A DNA stretch of 64,000 bases from Marinobacterium jannaschii DSM 6295 (GCF_000620085.1 NZ_KK211065.1:202563-266562); one strand, 5' to 3'. Numbered from the stretch's first letter, positions 37,077-46,831 are shown. The notes: generated by a model not told the origin, from the sequence alone. A program made the numbers and translations.

Positions 37077-38854
37077 TGTTCCATGAAATCCCCCTGAGCC
37101 GGCCGCTGACACCGCTGCTGGACGCTATTGCGTCTCCGGCTGATATGAAAAAGCTGCCTGTCGAGCAGCTCCCCGAACTGGCAGAGCAGCTGCGTGCCTA
37201 CCTGCTGTACAGCGTAGGCCAGAGCGGCGGGCACTTTGGTGCCGGGCTGGGCGTGGTCGAGCTGACCGTCGCCCTACACTACCTGCTGCACACGCCGGAT
37301 GATCACCTGGTCTGGGATGTCGGGCATCAGTGCTATCCCCATAAGATTCTCACCGGTCGCCGTGAGCAGATGCCTGCAATCCGTCAGAAGCAGGGACCGG
37401 CCCCATTCCCCAAACGGGCCGAGAGCATCTACGATGATTTCGGCACCGGCCACTCGAGCACCTCGATCAGCGCAGCATTGGGCATGGCCCTGGCCGATCG
37501 TATGCAGGGCAAGCAGCATAAATCAGTCGCTGTGATCGGCGACGGGGCCATGACGGCCGGGATGGCGTTTGAGGCACTGAATCACGCCGGACATACCGGC
37601 GCTGATATGCTGGTGATCCTGAATGACAATGAGATGTCGATCTCACACAATACCGGCGGCCTGGCCACCTATCTGGCCAGGAACCTGAAAAACCGGACAC
37701 CGGGTGAGACCACTGCGGCACTGTTCGAGGCACTGGATTTCCACTACACCGGTCCGGTGGATGGCCATGACCTGGCCCAGCTGATTCCGGCACTGAAGTA
37801 TGCCCTGAACAGTCCCGGCCCGCAGTTTCTGCACATCAGTACCCGCAAGGGTAAAGGCTTCGAACCCGCCGAAGCCGATCCGGTGGGATACCACGCGATC
37901 ACCAAGATAGAACCGATCAAGAAGGCCCCCGAGCCTAAACGCATCAAGTGGGCCAATATCTTCGGCCAGTGGCTCTGTGATATGGCCGATCGTGATAAAC
38001 GCTTGTGCGCGATCACCCCGGCGATGTCGGAAGGCTCCGATATGCTGGCCTTCGAAGCCCGCTACCCGGAGCGCTTTTTCGATGTCGCCATTGCCGAACA
38101 GCACGCCCTGACGCTGGCAGCCGGTATGGCCTGCCGCCACAGCAAGCCGGTGGTTGCCATCTATTCCACCTTTCTGCAGCGCGCCTATGATCAGCTGATT
38201 CATGACGCCTCTATCCAGCAGCTGGATCTGTTACTGGCCGTCGACCGTGCCGGACTGGTAGGGGAAGATGGCTCGACCCATGCTGGGGTGTTTGATATTG
38301 CCTACCTGCGCTGCCTGCCGGAGATGGTGATCATGACACCCTCGGATGATCAGGAACTGCGCGATATGCTCTATACCGGCTATCGCTATCCGGGCTGTGC
38401 CGCCGTGCGCTATCCACGCGGCAATTCGCAGGGCTTCCCGCTGCGTCAGGCGATGCAGGAGATTAAACTGGGCCAGAGCCGCCTGATTAAGGCAGGCAAA
38501 CAGGCTGCCATCCTGAACTTTGGCCCGCTGTTACCTGCCGCTCGCCAGGTCGCCCAACAGCAGGGCTATACGCTGGTGGATATGCGCTTTGTCAAACCCC
38601 TTGATCATGCCCGTATCGAGCAGCTGGCGGCCAGTCATGAACTGCTGGTGACGCTGGAGGATCATGCCATACAGGGCGGCGCAGGCTCTGCTGTCGGGGA
38701 GTACCTGCATCGGAGCAGACTCACTATGCCGCTGCTGCAACTGGGTATTCCGGATCGCTGGATCGAGCATGCCAGCCGTGGCCAGCAGCTGGCTGAATGC
38801 GGGCTGGATGCTGCGGGTATCAGTGCCGCGATCAGTCAACGCCTGACGGGATAA
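37076..38854 (+). CDS. dxs: 1-Deoxy-D-xylulose-5-phosphate synthase
   Basis: This thiamine-diphosphate enzyme condenses pyruvate and glyceraldehyde 3-phosphate, the first step of the MEP isoprenoid pathway. The ThDP motif is GDGAMTAGMAFEALNHAG, the transketolase pyrimidine domain carries AIAEQHALTLAAGMA, and the C-terminal domain is complete. At 592 residues it is somewhat shorter than the roughly 620 of E. coli, with no visible loss of a motif. A strong bidirectional terminator follows. Confidence 0.96.
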   Translation: MFHEIPLSRPLTPLLDAIASPADMKKLPVEQLPELAEQLRAYLLYSVGQSGGHFGAGLGVVELTVALHYLLHTPDDHLVWDVGHQCYPHKILTGRREQMPAIRQKQGPAPFPKRAESIYDDFGTGHSSTSISAALGMALADRMQGKQHKSVAVIGDGAMTAGMAFEALNHAGHTGADMLVILNDNEMSISHNTGGLATYLARNLKNRTPGETTAALFEALDFHYTGPVDGHDLAQLIPALKYALNSPGPQFLHISTRKGKGFEPAEADPVGYHAITKIEPIKKAPEPKRIKWANIFGQWLCDMADRDKRLCAITPAMSEGSDMLAFEARYPERFFDVAIAEQHALTLAAGMACRHSKPVVAIYSTFLQRAYDQLIHDASIQQLDLLLAVDRAGLVGEDGSTHAGVFDIAYLRCLPEMVIMTPSDDQELRDMLYTGYRYPGCAAVRYPRGNSQGFPLRQAMQEIKLGQSRLIKAGKQAAILNFGPLLPAARQVAQQQGYTLVDMRFVKPLDHARIEQLAASHELLVTLEDHAIQGGAGSAVGEYLHRSRLTMPLLQLGIPDRWIEHASRGQQLAECGLDAAGISAAISQRLTG

Positions 38855-38868
38855 CGGATTTCAGCCAC

Positions 38869-38907
38869 AAAAAAGCCCTGCTCCGGCATTCGGAACAGGG
38901 CTTTTTT
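38869..38907. terminator. Bidirectional terminator between dxs and ribA
   Basis: AAAAAAGCCCTG pairs with CAGGGCTTTTTT, with a shorter inner pairing in the loop. It gives a T tract on both strands. Confidence 0.92.
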
Positions 38908-38924
38908 GTGGCCAGGGTCAACGC

Positions 38925-39539
38925 TTATTCAGCGTCATCCCGGAAATGGTGCTCGGTCATCATATGCCCCAGTTTACCCATCTTGGTAGCCAGATAGTCT
39001 TCATTATGGCGGTTTTTACCGACCTGCAACGGCACCCGTTCGGCGACACGCACATTGAATTTCTCCAGTGCCTTCACCTTACGCGGGTTATTGGTCATCA
39101 ACCGCACCTGCGCAATTCTCAGATGCTCCAGCATCGGTACGCACATGCTGTAATCGCGCATATCAGCTTCAAAGCCCAGCTGTTCGTTGGCTTCGACCGT
39201 GTCAGCGCCGCCATCCTGCAGGTGGTAAGCACGCACCTTGTTCAGCAGGCCAATACCCCGCCCTTCCTGACGCAGGTAGAGCAGCACGCCCTCGCCCGCT
39301 TCGCTGATACGCTTCAGCGCTTCCTGCAGCTGGAAGCCACAGTCACAGCGCAGGCTGAACAGCGAATCGCCGGTGAGACATTCAGAATGAACGCGAGCCA
39401 GAACCGGCTCTGAGCCATCGGGCTCGCCATAAACCAGGGCAACATGTTCTTTGCCGGTGACCTCGTCTTCAAAGCCCACCATCTGAAACACTCCCCAGGG
39501 AGTCGGCAGCTTACATGAGGCGACGTAATTAACTGACAC
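38925..39539 (-). CDS. ribA: GTP cyclohydrolase II
   Basis: This 204-residue zinc enzyme opens GTP in the first step of riboflavin synthesis. The zinc cysteines are in [19 protein letters not shown], and the catalytic region is [20 protein letters not shown]. It is intact, unlike the cyclohydrolase-like half of the RibB fusion at 44969-46084, so it is the functional enzyme of this genome region. It is monocistronic as far as visible. Confidence 0.96.
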   Translation of the reverse strand: MSVNYVASCKLPTPWGVFQMVGFEDEVTGKEHVALVYGEPDGSEPVLARVHSECLTGDSLFSLRCDCGFQLQEALKRISEAGEGVLLYLRQEGRGIGLLNKVRAYHLQDGGADTVEANEQLGFEADMRDYSMCVPMLEHLRIAQVRLMTNNPRKVKALEKFNVRVAERVPLQVGKNRHNEDYLATKMGKLGHMMTEHHFRDDAE

Positions 39540-39661
39540 TCAACTAACCTCAAATTCTCAGGCCGCATATCTTAGCAGCAACTACACCATAGATGGTGCC
39601 TATTTTTTATATTACAAGCCTTTAACAAATAAATGCTTATCCTGTGCCTTACAGGGCCGGA

Positions 39662-41014
39662 TCAAGCGCTATTGGCTATTTTGGCGTCGCAATGGCTAGG
39701 GAAACGCACCCGTGCCCGCAGTCCGCCGAGGCGCTCAGAACGGTCCAGCACCATCACGCCGCCATACTGCTTCACAATATCACTGATGATACTCATGCCC
39801 AGGCCATGGCCGTCGGTCGACTCATCCAGCCGCTCTCCCCGTGCCATCAGCCGATCCCGCTGCTCTTCGGCAATCCCCGGCCCGTTATCTTCCACCAGTA
39901 TACTGACACACTGCTCGGTGCTTTCGGCAGAGATGCGAACCTTGTCGGTGGTCCATTTACAGGCGTTATCCAGCAAGTTACCCAGCAGTTCCATCAGGTC
40001 GTCCCGCTCACCGGGGAAAAACGCCTGTTCATTAATATCGTTCTGAAAGTGGATCGCCTTCTCGCGGTAGATCGCTTTCAGGGTACGCTCCAGCTTTTCC
40101 AGCTCCTGACTCAGGTAGACCCGCTGTCCGGGCAATGCCGCCCCGGCGATGCGGGCCCGGGTCAGTTCCCGGTGCATCAGGTCACGCAGGGTCTTGGATT
40201 GCTCGGCGATGGCATCGGCACAGGCCGGCTGTTTCTGTCGCAGGGCCTCAATATGGCGATCGATCACCGTCAGCGGCGTCTTAGCGGCATGCGCCAGATT
40301 GCCAACTGAATTGCGCGAACGCTGCAGGCGCAGCTCAATCGACTGCACCAGATAATTAATTTCGGTAACCAGCGGCTCGACTTCAGAGGTTTCGGCGTGG
40401 GGTAACTGACGTATTTCCCCCTGCTTCAGCCGCGAGATCTGCTCCTGGACGTCCACCAGCGAACAGAGGCCGCGCCGGATCACCACCACCTGAATCAGCA
40501 ACATGCCAGCCAGAAACAGCATACCGATACCCGCCACCAGCCAGCCGAGCTGGTTCAGTGACCGCTCGATCCGGCTGACATCCTCTGCCAGCACCAGCCG
40601 CATGCTGCGGCCCTGTTTCATAAAGCGCTCGTCGAGGATCAGCCAGGGCTTGCCGTCTTTCGTGATCTGGCGGACATTTTCCTGCCCGACCGGCATCCCT
40701 TCACCGACCGGAATACGGGCATCCCACAGCGAACGGGAGAAGTGCCAGTCATCATTCACTTCAAGCTGGAAGTAGTGGCCGGACATCGGCTGCTGATAGA
40801 CCGGATCGATCTTTTCCGGATTCATCTGCCACTCGCCACGGTCATCCATCTCGACGGCACGCAACAGGGCGAAGGCATCACTGGAAAGGCGGGAGGAAAC
40901 AGATTCATAGGCGGTCTGGCGCAGAAACCACTGCATCGAAAACCACAGCACGACGAAGGCGATCAGGGAGATCGCCACAAAAGCGAGGTTGAGACGGGTC
41001 TGAATGGACTTCAC
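39662..41014 (-). CDS. PhoQ-like sensor histidine kinase
   Basis: This 450-residue kinase has membrane segments at about 8-30 and 165-190, a periplasmic region, HisKA with NLAHAAKTPLTVID (His near residue 241), and HATPase_c (LLGNLLDNACKW, EDNGPGI, GHGLGMSII). The H box HAAKTPL is like that of the PhoQ group. It starts with GTG, 14 nt after the regulator gene. The signal is not evident; divalent cations or membrane stress are known for PhoQ relatives. Confidence 0.86.
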   Translation of the reverse strand: MKSIQTRLNLAFVAISLIAFVVLWFSMQWFLRQTAYESVSSRLSSDAFALLRAVEMDDRGEWQMNPEKIDPVYQQPMSGHYFQLEVNDDWHFSRSLWDARIPVGEGMPVGQENVRQITKDGKPWLILDERFMKQGRSMRLVLAEDVSRIERSLNQLGWLVAGIGMLFLAGMLLIQVVVIRRGLCSLVDVQEQISRLKQGEIRQLPHAETSEVEPLVTEINYLVQSIELRLQRSRNSVGNLAHAAKTPLTVIDRHIEALRQKQPACADAIAEQSKTLRDLMHRELTRARIAGAALPGQRVYLSQELEKLERTLKAIYREKAIHFQNDINEQAFFPGERDDLMELLGNLLDNACKWTTDKVRISAESTEQCVSILVEDNGPGIAEEQRDRLMARGERLDESTDGHGLGMSIISDIVKQYGGVMVLDRSERLGGLRARVRFPSHCDAKIANSA

Positions 41015-41028
41015 TATAACCCTACCCG

Positions 41029-41697
41029 TTAGCCGACCGTCGCGACAAAGATATAGCCCTGTCCGCGTTTGGTCTGGATACGCTCTTTGCCGATCTTCTT
41101 ACGCAGCATCTTGATATAGGCCTCAATCACATTGCTGTCATTCTCAGCGCCGTCATCATAGAGATGCTCGACCAGCTGCAGCTTGGACAGCACACGCCCG
41201 GGGTTATGCATAAAATAGCGCAACAGGCGATATTCCGTCCCGGTCAGGGCCACTTCATCACCCGCTGACAGTACCACCGACTGTGTTTTCTCATCCAGCG
41301 CCAGCCCTTCAACCTCCAGCTGTGAACTGACCTGCTGATGGGAGCGGCGCAGCAGGGCTGTCATGCGCACCAGCAGCTCTTCGGTATGGAAGGGTTTGCC
41401 CAGGTAATCATCAGCCCCGGCTTCAAAGCCATCCACCCGCTCCTGCCAGGCCGAGCGAGCGGTCAGCACCAACACCGGTATATTATTCTTGCGCCCGCGC
41501 CAGTTGCGCAGCACTTCAAGCCCCGGACGCTGCGGCAGGCCCAGATCCAGCACGGCCAGGTCATAGATATCCTCAAACCCCATCGCCTCGGCATCAACAC
41601 CGTTGTCGACCAGATCGACGGCATAGCCACTCTTGGTTAGTTCGGTACGCAGATCCGGCCCCAGAACCGGGTCATCTTCTACCAATAAAATACGCAT
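41029..41697 (-). CDS. PhoP-like OmpR-family response regulator
   Basis: This 222-residue regulator has a receiver domain (phospho-acceptor Asp in LAVLDLGLPQRPG, Lys in DDYLGKPFHTEE) and a winged-helix effector domain (LTGTEYRLLRYFMHNPG, KRGQGYIFV). It is cotranscribed with the kinase. A PepSY-protein gene and a small secreted-protein gene stand directly upstream on the same strand, a layout often seen for PhoP targets. A degenerate 11-bp-spaced CTGA repeat at 41720-41736 could allow autoregulation. Confidence 0.88.
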   Translation of the reverse strand: MRILLVEDDPVLGPDLRTELTKSGYAVDLVDNGVDAEAMGFEDIYDLAVLDLGLPQRPGLEVLRNWRGRKNNIPVLVLTARSAWQERVDGFEAGADDYLGKPFHTEELLVRMTALLRRSHQQVSSQLEVEGLALDEKTQSVVLSAGDEVALTGTEYRLLRYFMHNPGRVLSKLQLVEHLYDDGAENDSNVIEAYIKMLRKKIGKERIQTKRGQGYIFVATVG

Positions 41698-41789
41698 CTA
41701 CTGTTCCTTTGCGAAATATCTGACAGGCACCTGATATACAGGAGGAATAATAAGGATATAGGGAAATTTTAGCTGAGCGGAGACAATCA

Positions 41790-41815
41790 GGCAGCCCGGG
41801 ATTTCAATGGCTGCC
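41790..41815 (-). terminator. Weak terminator of the PepSY gene
   Basis: GGCAGCC and GGCTGCC form a 7-bp stem 11 nt after the PepSY stop on the minus strand. No U tract follows. Confidence 0.4.
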
Positions 41816-41825
41816 GGGATGCCTG

Positions 41826-42137
41826 TTATCGTGTGAGCAGGGAACCGGTTGTGGCATCCACGTAGATTGTCCGGATGACTCCGTCATTACCGGCTACTTC
41901 CATTTCGTAGACATACCTGCCGTCCCGGCTAAGCAGTACCGTATCGAGCATACGGCCACTGGTCAGCGCCTGAACCCGGGCCATCAGTTCGGACATAGAC
42001 AGGATCTCGCCCTCCTCTACCAGCGTACGGCAGGCCTGATAGTCGAGGCGATCCATATCTTTAGACAGCAGCGTCGGCGTATACCCCTGCAGCAGGAGAA
42101 CCGAGCTGATAATCGCCAGATGGCGCAGTTTTAACAT
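41826..42137 (-). CDS. PepSY domain protein
   Basis: This 103-residue exported protein has an N-terminal hydrophobic segment (HLAIISSVLLLQGYTPTLL). A PepSY domain follows, with MSELMARVQAL and then YVYEMEVAGNDGVIRTIYVD. Small periplasmic PepSY proteins are often encoded next to, and controlled by, PhoPQ-like two-component systems and may inhibit proteases or modulate the sensor. That fits here, 128 nt upstream of the regulator gene. Confidence 0.85.
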   Translation of the reverse strand: MLKLRHLAIISSVLLLQGYTPTLLSKDMDRLDYQACRTLVEEGEILSMSELMARVQALTSGRMLDTVLLSRDGRYVYEMEVAGNDGVIRTIYVDATTGSLLTR

Positions 42138-42199
42138 GCATACCTCCCTCAGTCACATACCAGGCGCCCATCCTTGCAAAGCAACCAGTAACGCTTTAA

Positions 42200-42217
42200 G
42201 GCCCGCCCCGGCGGGCC
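42200..42217. terminator. GC-rich hairpin after the small secreted-protein gene
   Basis: GGCCCGCC and GGCGGGCC are exact inverted repeats with a 2-nt centre. No U tract follows on either strand, so termination would be partial. Confidence 0.4.
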
Positions 42218-42243
42218 GGTCTGCGACTAAATTGTGCTACGTA

Positions 42244-42453
42244 TTAGTCATACGCATTGATTTCGCCACCACTGGAGTCTCTGAGAGTGCCACCGTGGAC
42301 ATTAAAAGTCGAATCAGGTCCTTCCTGTGCTGCCATATGCCCTTCACGCGGGCTGAAAGCAGGGTCCAGTGGATATAGCGCAGCAGCATGAGCCTGAGCA
42401 ACCAGTAATGAGCCGGCAATCAGGGCTAGCGTCAGTCGTTTAATGCTATTCAT
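42244..42453 (-). CDS. Small secreted protein, unknown
   Basis: This 69-residue protein is not recognised. It has a clear signal peptide (LTLALIAGSLLVAQAHA, cut near residue 23) and leaves a mature part of about 45 residues that is polar, glycine-rich and cysteine-free. GGAG lies upstream of the ATG at 42453. It stands between pgpA and the PepSY gene on the same strand. A CTGAAA-N5-CTGAAA direct repeat upstream matches the one before the small secreted-protein gene at 55019-55333, suggesting common control by an OmpR-type regulator. Confidence 0.6.
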   Translation of the reverse strand: MNSIKRLTLALIAGSLLVAQAHAAALYPLDPAFSPREGHMAAQEGPDSTFNVHGGTLRDSSGGEINAYD

Positions 42454-42503
42454 AACGCGTTCTCCGGTTTATAGACCTTCGAACTTAACGTTAACCACAG
42501 TAA

Positions 42504-42520
42504 CTGAAATTAAGCTGAAA
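42504..42520 (-). promoter_or_regulatory. CTGAAA-N5-CTGAAA direct repeat upstream of a small secreted-protein gene
   Basis: CTGAAA at 42504-42509 and 42515-42520, 11 bp apart, one helical turn, the spacing used by OmpR/PhoP-family regulators. On the coding strand it reads TTTCAG-N5-TTTCAG. A TATAAA hexamer lies exactly 30 nt downstream of it, toward the gene. Confidence 0.55.
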
Positions 42521-42554
42521 CCTGCCTGACCAGCTTATATCGGTTAGCGATTAA

Positions 42555-43034
42555 TTAATGCGCTGTAATAACTACGATGAGTTGGAGCAGCAGAAAGGCA
42601 TAGATACCGGCCAGAATATCATCCAGCATAATACCCCAGCCGCCTGAGACCTTTTTATCTGCCCAGCGGATCGGCCAGGGTTTGAGGATATCGAACAGGC
42701 GAAACAGCACAAAGCCGGTCAGCAACCAGCCCCAGCCCGCAGGGGCGGCAATCATGGTGATCCAGAAGCCGACAAACTCATCCCAGACGATGCCGCCGTG
42801 ATCATGGACACCGATATCGTCCGCCGTCCGGCCGCAGAGCCAGATCCCCACCAAGGTCGCCACAACGATCAACAACAGGTACAGCGGCAGGGAAAGCGTG
42901 TTGAGCCAGAACCAGGGGATGATAGCAGCCAGGGTACCGAAGGTTCCCGGCGCAAAAGGTGCGGCACCACTGCCAAGCCCAAAGGCCAGAAAATGGATCG
43001 GGTTGCGCCAGACGCTGGCAGGAACGTTATTCAT
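42555..43034 (-). CDS. pgpA: Phosphatidylglycerophosphatase A
   Basis: This 159-residue inner-membrane enzyme makes phosphatidylglycerol from its phosphate. The N-terminal motif is FLAFGLGSGAAPFAPGTFGT, and DDIGVHDHGGIVWDEFVGFW holds the acidic residues. It overlaps thiL by 4 bp and ends the rib-nusB-thiL-pgpA operon. Confidence 0.95.
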   Translation of the reverse strand: MNNVPASVWRNPIHFLAFGLGSGAAPFAPGTFGTLAAIIPWFWLNTLSLPLYLLLIVVATLVGIWLCGRTADDIGVHDHGGIVWDEFVGFWITMIAAPAGWGWLLTGFVLFRLFDILKPWPIRWADKKVSGGWGIMLDDILAGIYAFLLLQLIVVITAH

Positions 43035-43996
43035 CCGCAGTGGGTATCCTTATCAAAATGATCAAATCCGGCCGCGGTTAAGCGTTGCTCGCCGCTGTCT
43101 GTGACCAGAACAATGCCCTCCCCCCGGGAGACCTCTCCGATCACCGAGGCCCTGACGGGCAGGCGATCCAGCACGGCTCGCTGCGCGGGTGGCAGCGTGA
43201 AGCAGAGTTCGAAATCCTCACCGCCACTGAGAGCCCAGTCCCGGGCCTTATTCAGCTCGGTATAGTGCTGCAGCGCGTCAGACAGGGGCAGCGCAGCGGC
43301 CTCCAGCCTGGCGCCGCAGGCAGACTGCTGCAGGATATGGCTCAGGTCAGAACTGAGTCCATCAGAGATATCGATGCAGGAGGTTGCGATGCCCCTAAGG
43401 GCAATACCTGTCGAGAGGCGCGGTTCCGGCTGATAGAAGCGCTGGCGCAGGTGACTGATCGCAGCGCTGTCGGCCTCATCCCTTAACAGGGTTTCCAGGC
43501 CGGCACGACTGTCGCCCAGCGTACCGGTGACACAGACAAGGTCACCGGGTTTGGCGCCGCGCCGGGTCAGCGCCTGCCCCGGCGGCACAAATCCATGTAC
43601 CTGAGCAGACAACGCCAGCGGGCCGCGGGTGGTATCCCCGCCGACCAGAACCAGGCCGTACTCACGGGCCTGTTGCGCGAGTGTCGCCGCAAAGGGTTCT
43701 AGCCACAGAGGATCAGAGTGGGGCAGTGTCAGGGCCAGGGTCAGCCAGGCAGGCTGAGCGCCCATGGCGGCCAGATCACTGGTTGCCGCGCCGAGTAAGC
43801 GGCGGGCGATAAATGCGGGATCGGTCCCCGGCAGAAAGTGGGTACCTTCCACCAGAGTATCGATCGAAACGGCTAGCTGCTCTCCGGCCGGAGGCAGCAG
43901 CAGGGCGCAGTCATCACCGATGCCCAGCGCTACGCTGTCATGCTGTTGACCAGTGACAAAGTAACGCCGGATCAGCTCAAACTCGCCCAGTGCCAT
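43031..43996 (-). CDS. thiL: Thiamine-monophosphate kinase
   Basis: This 321-residue enzyme phosphorylates thiamine monophosphate to the diphosphate. The AIR-synthase-like fold is marked by LGIGDDCALL, AVSIDTLVEGTHF and GGDTTRG. The start at 43996 (MALGEFELI) follows TGAGG; the frame is open 33 codons farther, into nusB, without support. Its product is the cofactor of Dxs, encoded 6 kb away. Confidence 0.95.
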   Translation of the reverse strand: MALGEFELIRRYFVTGQQHDSVALGIGDDCALLLPPAGEQLAVSIDTLVEGTHFLPGTDPAFIARRLLGAATSDLAAMGAQPAWLTLALTLPHSDPLWLEPFAATLAQQAREYGLVLVGGDTTRGPLALSAQVHGFVPPGQALTRRGAKPGDLVCVTGTLGDSRAGLETLLRDEADSAAISHLRQRFYQPEPRLSTGIALRGIATSCIDISDGLSSDLSHILQQSACGARLEAAALPLSDALQHYTELNKARDWALSGGEDFELCFTLPPAQRAVLDRLPVRASVIGEVSRGEGIVLVTDSGEQRLTAAGFDHFDKDTHCG

Positions 43997-44003
43997 CAGA
44001 ACC

Positions 44004-44468
44004 TCAGCGTTTCGCTTTAACTTCGGCCTGACGTACGTGCTGTGCCACTTTATCCAGTACACCATTGACGTAACGGTGGCTGTCGGTGGCACCAAACTTC
44101 TTGCTCAGCTCTACACTTTCGTTGATCGCAACGCGGTAAGGCACCTGTATGCGCTGCATCAGCTCGAAAGTACCGATACGCAGCACGGTCAGCTCGATTG
44201 GATCAAGCTCATCCAGGCTACGATCAATAAAGCCGCTGAATTCGCCGTCCAGTTCCGATTTACGTGCAGCCACACCGTGCAGCAGTTCAGAGAACAGCTG
44301 CATATCGGTATCGCGCATGTCGTATTCAACCCGGAACTGTGCGTCCAGCTCAGTCAGCGGCTGGCCTGCCATATGCCAGGAATACAGGGCCTGCAGCGCG
44401 AAGCTGCGGGCTGAACGGCGCATGGCAGTCAGGTTTTTCTTCTTGCCAGATTTAGGGGAGTCGCTCAT
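44004..44468 (-). CDS. nusB: Transcription antitermination factor NusB
   Basis: This 154-residue all-helical protein (RSARSFALQALYSWHMAGQ, VAINESVELSKKFG) binds boxA RNA with NusE in rRNA antitermination. It stands between ribH and thiL in the usual order. Confidence 0.95.
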   Translation of the reverse strand: MSDSPKSGKKKNLTAMRRSARSFALQALYSWHMAGQPLTELDAQFRVEYDMRDTDMQLFSELLHGVAARKSELDGEFSGFIDRSLDELDPIELTVLRIGTFELMQRIQVPYRVAINESVELSKKFGATDSHRYVNGVLDKVAQHVRQAEVKAKR

Positions 44469-44474
44469 CTGGCC

Positions 44475-44948
44475 TTAAACCTCCAGCTTACGCAGCAGGC
44501 TAACCATTTCCAGCGCGGACAGGGCTGCTTCGGCACCCTTGTTGCCCATCTTGGTGCCGGAACGCTCGATTGCCTGTTCGATGCTGTTGACGGTCAGGAT
44601 TCCGTTCGCCACCGGCAGGTTATGTTCCATAGAGACCTGCAGTACGCCCTTGGAGCTTTCGCCGGATACGTACTCAAAATGAGGCGTACCACCGCGAATC
44701 ACGGCACCCAGCGCGATGATTGCATCATCCTGCTTCTGTGCGGCTACACGCTGCACCGCCAGCGGGATCTCAAATGCACCCGGTACACGAATGACGCGGA
44801 TGTTCTCTTCTTTAACGCCGTGGCGGGTCAGAGCATCCATCGCGCCTTCCAACAGGCTCTCTACCACAAATGCGTTAAAACGACCGACGACGATGGCGTA
44901 TTTGCCGTCGCCGCTGACAAAGTCACCTTCAAAGGTTGTAACTGCCAT
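44475..44948 (-). CDS. ribH: 6,7-Dimethyl-8-ribityllumazine synthase
   Basis: This 157-residue enzyme makes lumazine from the ribA/ribD product and the ribB product. [33 protein letters not shown] and [12 protein letters not shown] are family motifs. It forms capsid-like or pentameric assemblies in other species. It starts 20 nt after the RibB-type gene. Confidence 0.96.
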   Translation of the reverse strand: MAVTTFEGDFVSGDGKYAIVVGRFNAFVVESLLEGAMDALTRHGVKEENIRVIRVPGAFEIPLAVQRVAAQKQDDAIIALGAVIRGGTPHFEYVSGESSKGVLQVSMEHNLPVANGILTVNSIEQAIERSGTKMGNKGAEAALSALEMVSLLRKLEV

Positions 44949-44968
44949 AGTAATCAGTTCCGTCCAGC

Positions 44969-46084
44969 TTAGTCTTCACAGGGAATGTATTCTTCAATCT
45001 CCAGGTCAAACCCGGAGATTGCGTTAAATTTCATCGGTGAACTGAGCAGGCGCATCTTGCCCACACCCAGGTCACGCAGAATCTGTGAGCCCGTACCAAC
45101 CGTCAGGTAAGCACCGGATGCACTCACATTGACCTTAGAGCGTGGCTTGGCGGTTACCAGACCTCCCAATGCCTCGCCCAGATCGATCTTGCTGCTGCTA
45201 TCCAGCAGCAGTACAACGCCTTTGCCTTCGCGGGCAACGCGTTCCAGCGCTTTGCGCATGGTCCATTTCACTTCACCGTCGGATACGGCACCGACCACAT
45301 CCCGCAGTACTTCAGAGCGGATATGGACGCGGGTCAGCGTTGGCTCATCCGCTTTGATATCGCCCTGAGTCAGCGCCAGGTGAGTACAGTTCTGGATCTC
45401 GTCACGGTAGCTGATGCACTTAAACACCCCGTATTCGGTCTCCAGTTCACTCTCTTCCTCACGCACCACGGTATGTTCATTGGTGGTACGGTAGTGAATC
45501 AGGTCGGCGATAGTACCGATCTTGAGGTTATGCTTTTCGGCAAACTTCTCAAGGTCAGGACGGCGCGCCATAGTGCCGTCATCATTCATGATTTCAACAA
45601 TTGCCGCTGCCGGCGTCATGCCCGCCAGGCGAGACAGGTCACAACCGGCCTCGGTATGACCGGCACGGCTCAGTACGCCACCCGGCTGAGCCATCAGCGG
45701 GAAGATATGACCAGGCTGTACAATGTCTTCCGGCTGTACAGAATCCCTTACCGCAACCCGTACCGTGTGGGCACGGTCTGCCGCGGAGATACCGGTGGTT
45801 ACACCTTCCGCCGCTTCGATCGACAGGGTGAAGTTAGTGGAGAACTGCGCTCCGTTGCTCTGCACCATCAGTGGCAGCTTCAGCTTTTCACAGTGTTCGC
45901 GGGTCAGGGTCAGACAGATCAGGCCGCGGGCATGGGTTGCCATAAAGTTGATATCTTCGGCACGTACCATCTCGGCAGCGATGACCAGATCACCTTCATT
46001 TTCGCGATCTTCATCATCCATCAGGATGACCATCTTGCCCTGACGGATATCTTCTATCAGTTCCTGAGTGCTGTTCAGCTTCAT
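44969..46084 (-). CDS. ribB: DHBP synthase with degenerate cyclohydrolase-like C-terminus (RibBX type)
   Basis: This 371-residue protein has an intact N-terminal 3,4-dihydroxy-2-butanone-4-phosphate synthase domain ([42 protein letters not shown]). The C-terminal half resembles GTP cyclohydrolase II but lacks the zinc cysteines (the region reads [15 protein letters not shown]) and the RQEGRGIGL catalytic stretch. It is therefore probably RibB only, as described for RibBX proteins; the true RibA is at 38925-39539. GTG at 46087 is an alternative start. Confidence 0.9.
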   Translation of the reverse strand: MKLNSTQELIEDIRQGKMVILMDDEDRENEGDLVIAAEMVRAEDINFMATHARGLICLTLTREHCEKLKLPLMVQSNGAQFSTNFTLSIEAAEGVTTGISAADRAHTVRVAVRDSVQPEDIVQPGHIFPLMAQPGGVLSRAGHTEAGCDLSRLAGMTPAAAIVEIMNDDGTMARRPDLEKFAEKHNLKIGTIADLIHYRTTNEHTVVREEESELETEYGVFKCISYRDEIQNCTHLALTQGDIKADEPTLTRVHIRSEVLRDVVGAVSDGEVKWTMRKALERVAREGKGVVLLLDSSSKIDLGEALGGLVTAKPRSKVNVSASGAYLTVGTGSQILRDLGVGKMRLLSSPMKFNAISGFDLEIEEYIPCED

Positions 46085-46146
46085 CACTTCACTCTCTTAC
46101 CCGGCTGCTATAGACAGCGGGAGATCCTCGGTTCGTTTGATTAGCT

Positions 46147-46812
46147 TTAACGTCGCATAAAGCCATGTTCGGCCAGTTTGGCCAGTGTCAGTCCTGCGCC
46201 GTCCGATTCAGCTTCCGGTGCCCGGCAGCTGACCAGTCGCTCCAGATAGCGGGCAATAATATCCACTTCCAGATGCACCTGGCGACCGGCACTGTAGTCA
46301 CCAATGATAGTTTCCTGCACCGTGTGCGGCACTATGTTCAGCTCGAAACAATCATCATTAACGGCATTCACGGTGAGGCTGGTGCCATCGACCGTTATTG
46401 AACCTTTGCCCGCAATATAGCGCTTAAGGTTCGCCGGTGCACGAACTACAAAGCGCACCGAACGGGCATCGTCGGCACGGGAGAGTACTTCACCCACCCC
46501 GTCGACGTGACCGGTCACAATATGCCCGCCCATCCGGCTGCTGGGCATCATCGCTTTTTCAAGATTAACCTTCTCACCCTGCTTCAGAGCCGGGAAGCGG
46601 GTATGCGCCAGGGTTTCACGCGACACATCGGCCCAGAAACCATCACCGGGCAGGTCGATCGCCGTCAGGCAGACACCGTTGACTGCGATACTGTCACCCA
46701 GCTTGACGTCGGCCAGATCCAGCTCAGCAGTGCGGATATAGAGCTGCATATCACCCTGACGTTCTTCAATCGCGGCAATCGTCCCCACCGCTTCAATAAT
46801 TCCGGTAAACAT
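46147..46812 (-). CDS. ribE: Riboflavin synthase, alpha chain
   Basis: This 221-residue enzyme dismutates two lumazines to riboflavin. Two tandem lumazine-binding repeats start with MFTGIIEAVG and with MGGHIVTGHVDGVGEV. The ATG at 46812 with GAGGA upstream is preferred to the TTG at 46815. The C-terminal tail after the second barrel is slightly extended. Confidence 0.95.
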   Translation of the reverse strand: MFTGIIEAVGTIAAIEERQGDMQLYIRTAELDLADVKLGDSIAVNGVCLTAIDLPGDGFWADVSRETLAHTRFPALKQGEKVNLEKAMMPSSRMGGHIVTGHVDGVGEVLSRADDARSVRFVVRAPANLKRYIAGKGSITVDGTSLTVNAVNDDCFELNIVPHTVQETIIGDYSAGRQVHLEVDIIARYLERLVSCRAPEAESDGAGLTLAKLAEHGFMRR

Positions 46813-46831
46813 CAAGCTTCCTCTAAATCAG

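Noticed and set aside
39585-39607. Short hairpin followed by a T run on the plus strand
   Set aside because: No plus-strand gene ends nearby; dxs already has a strong terminator, so this is probably chance.
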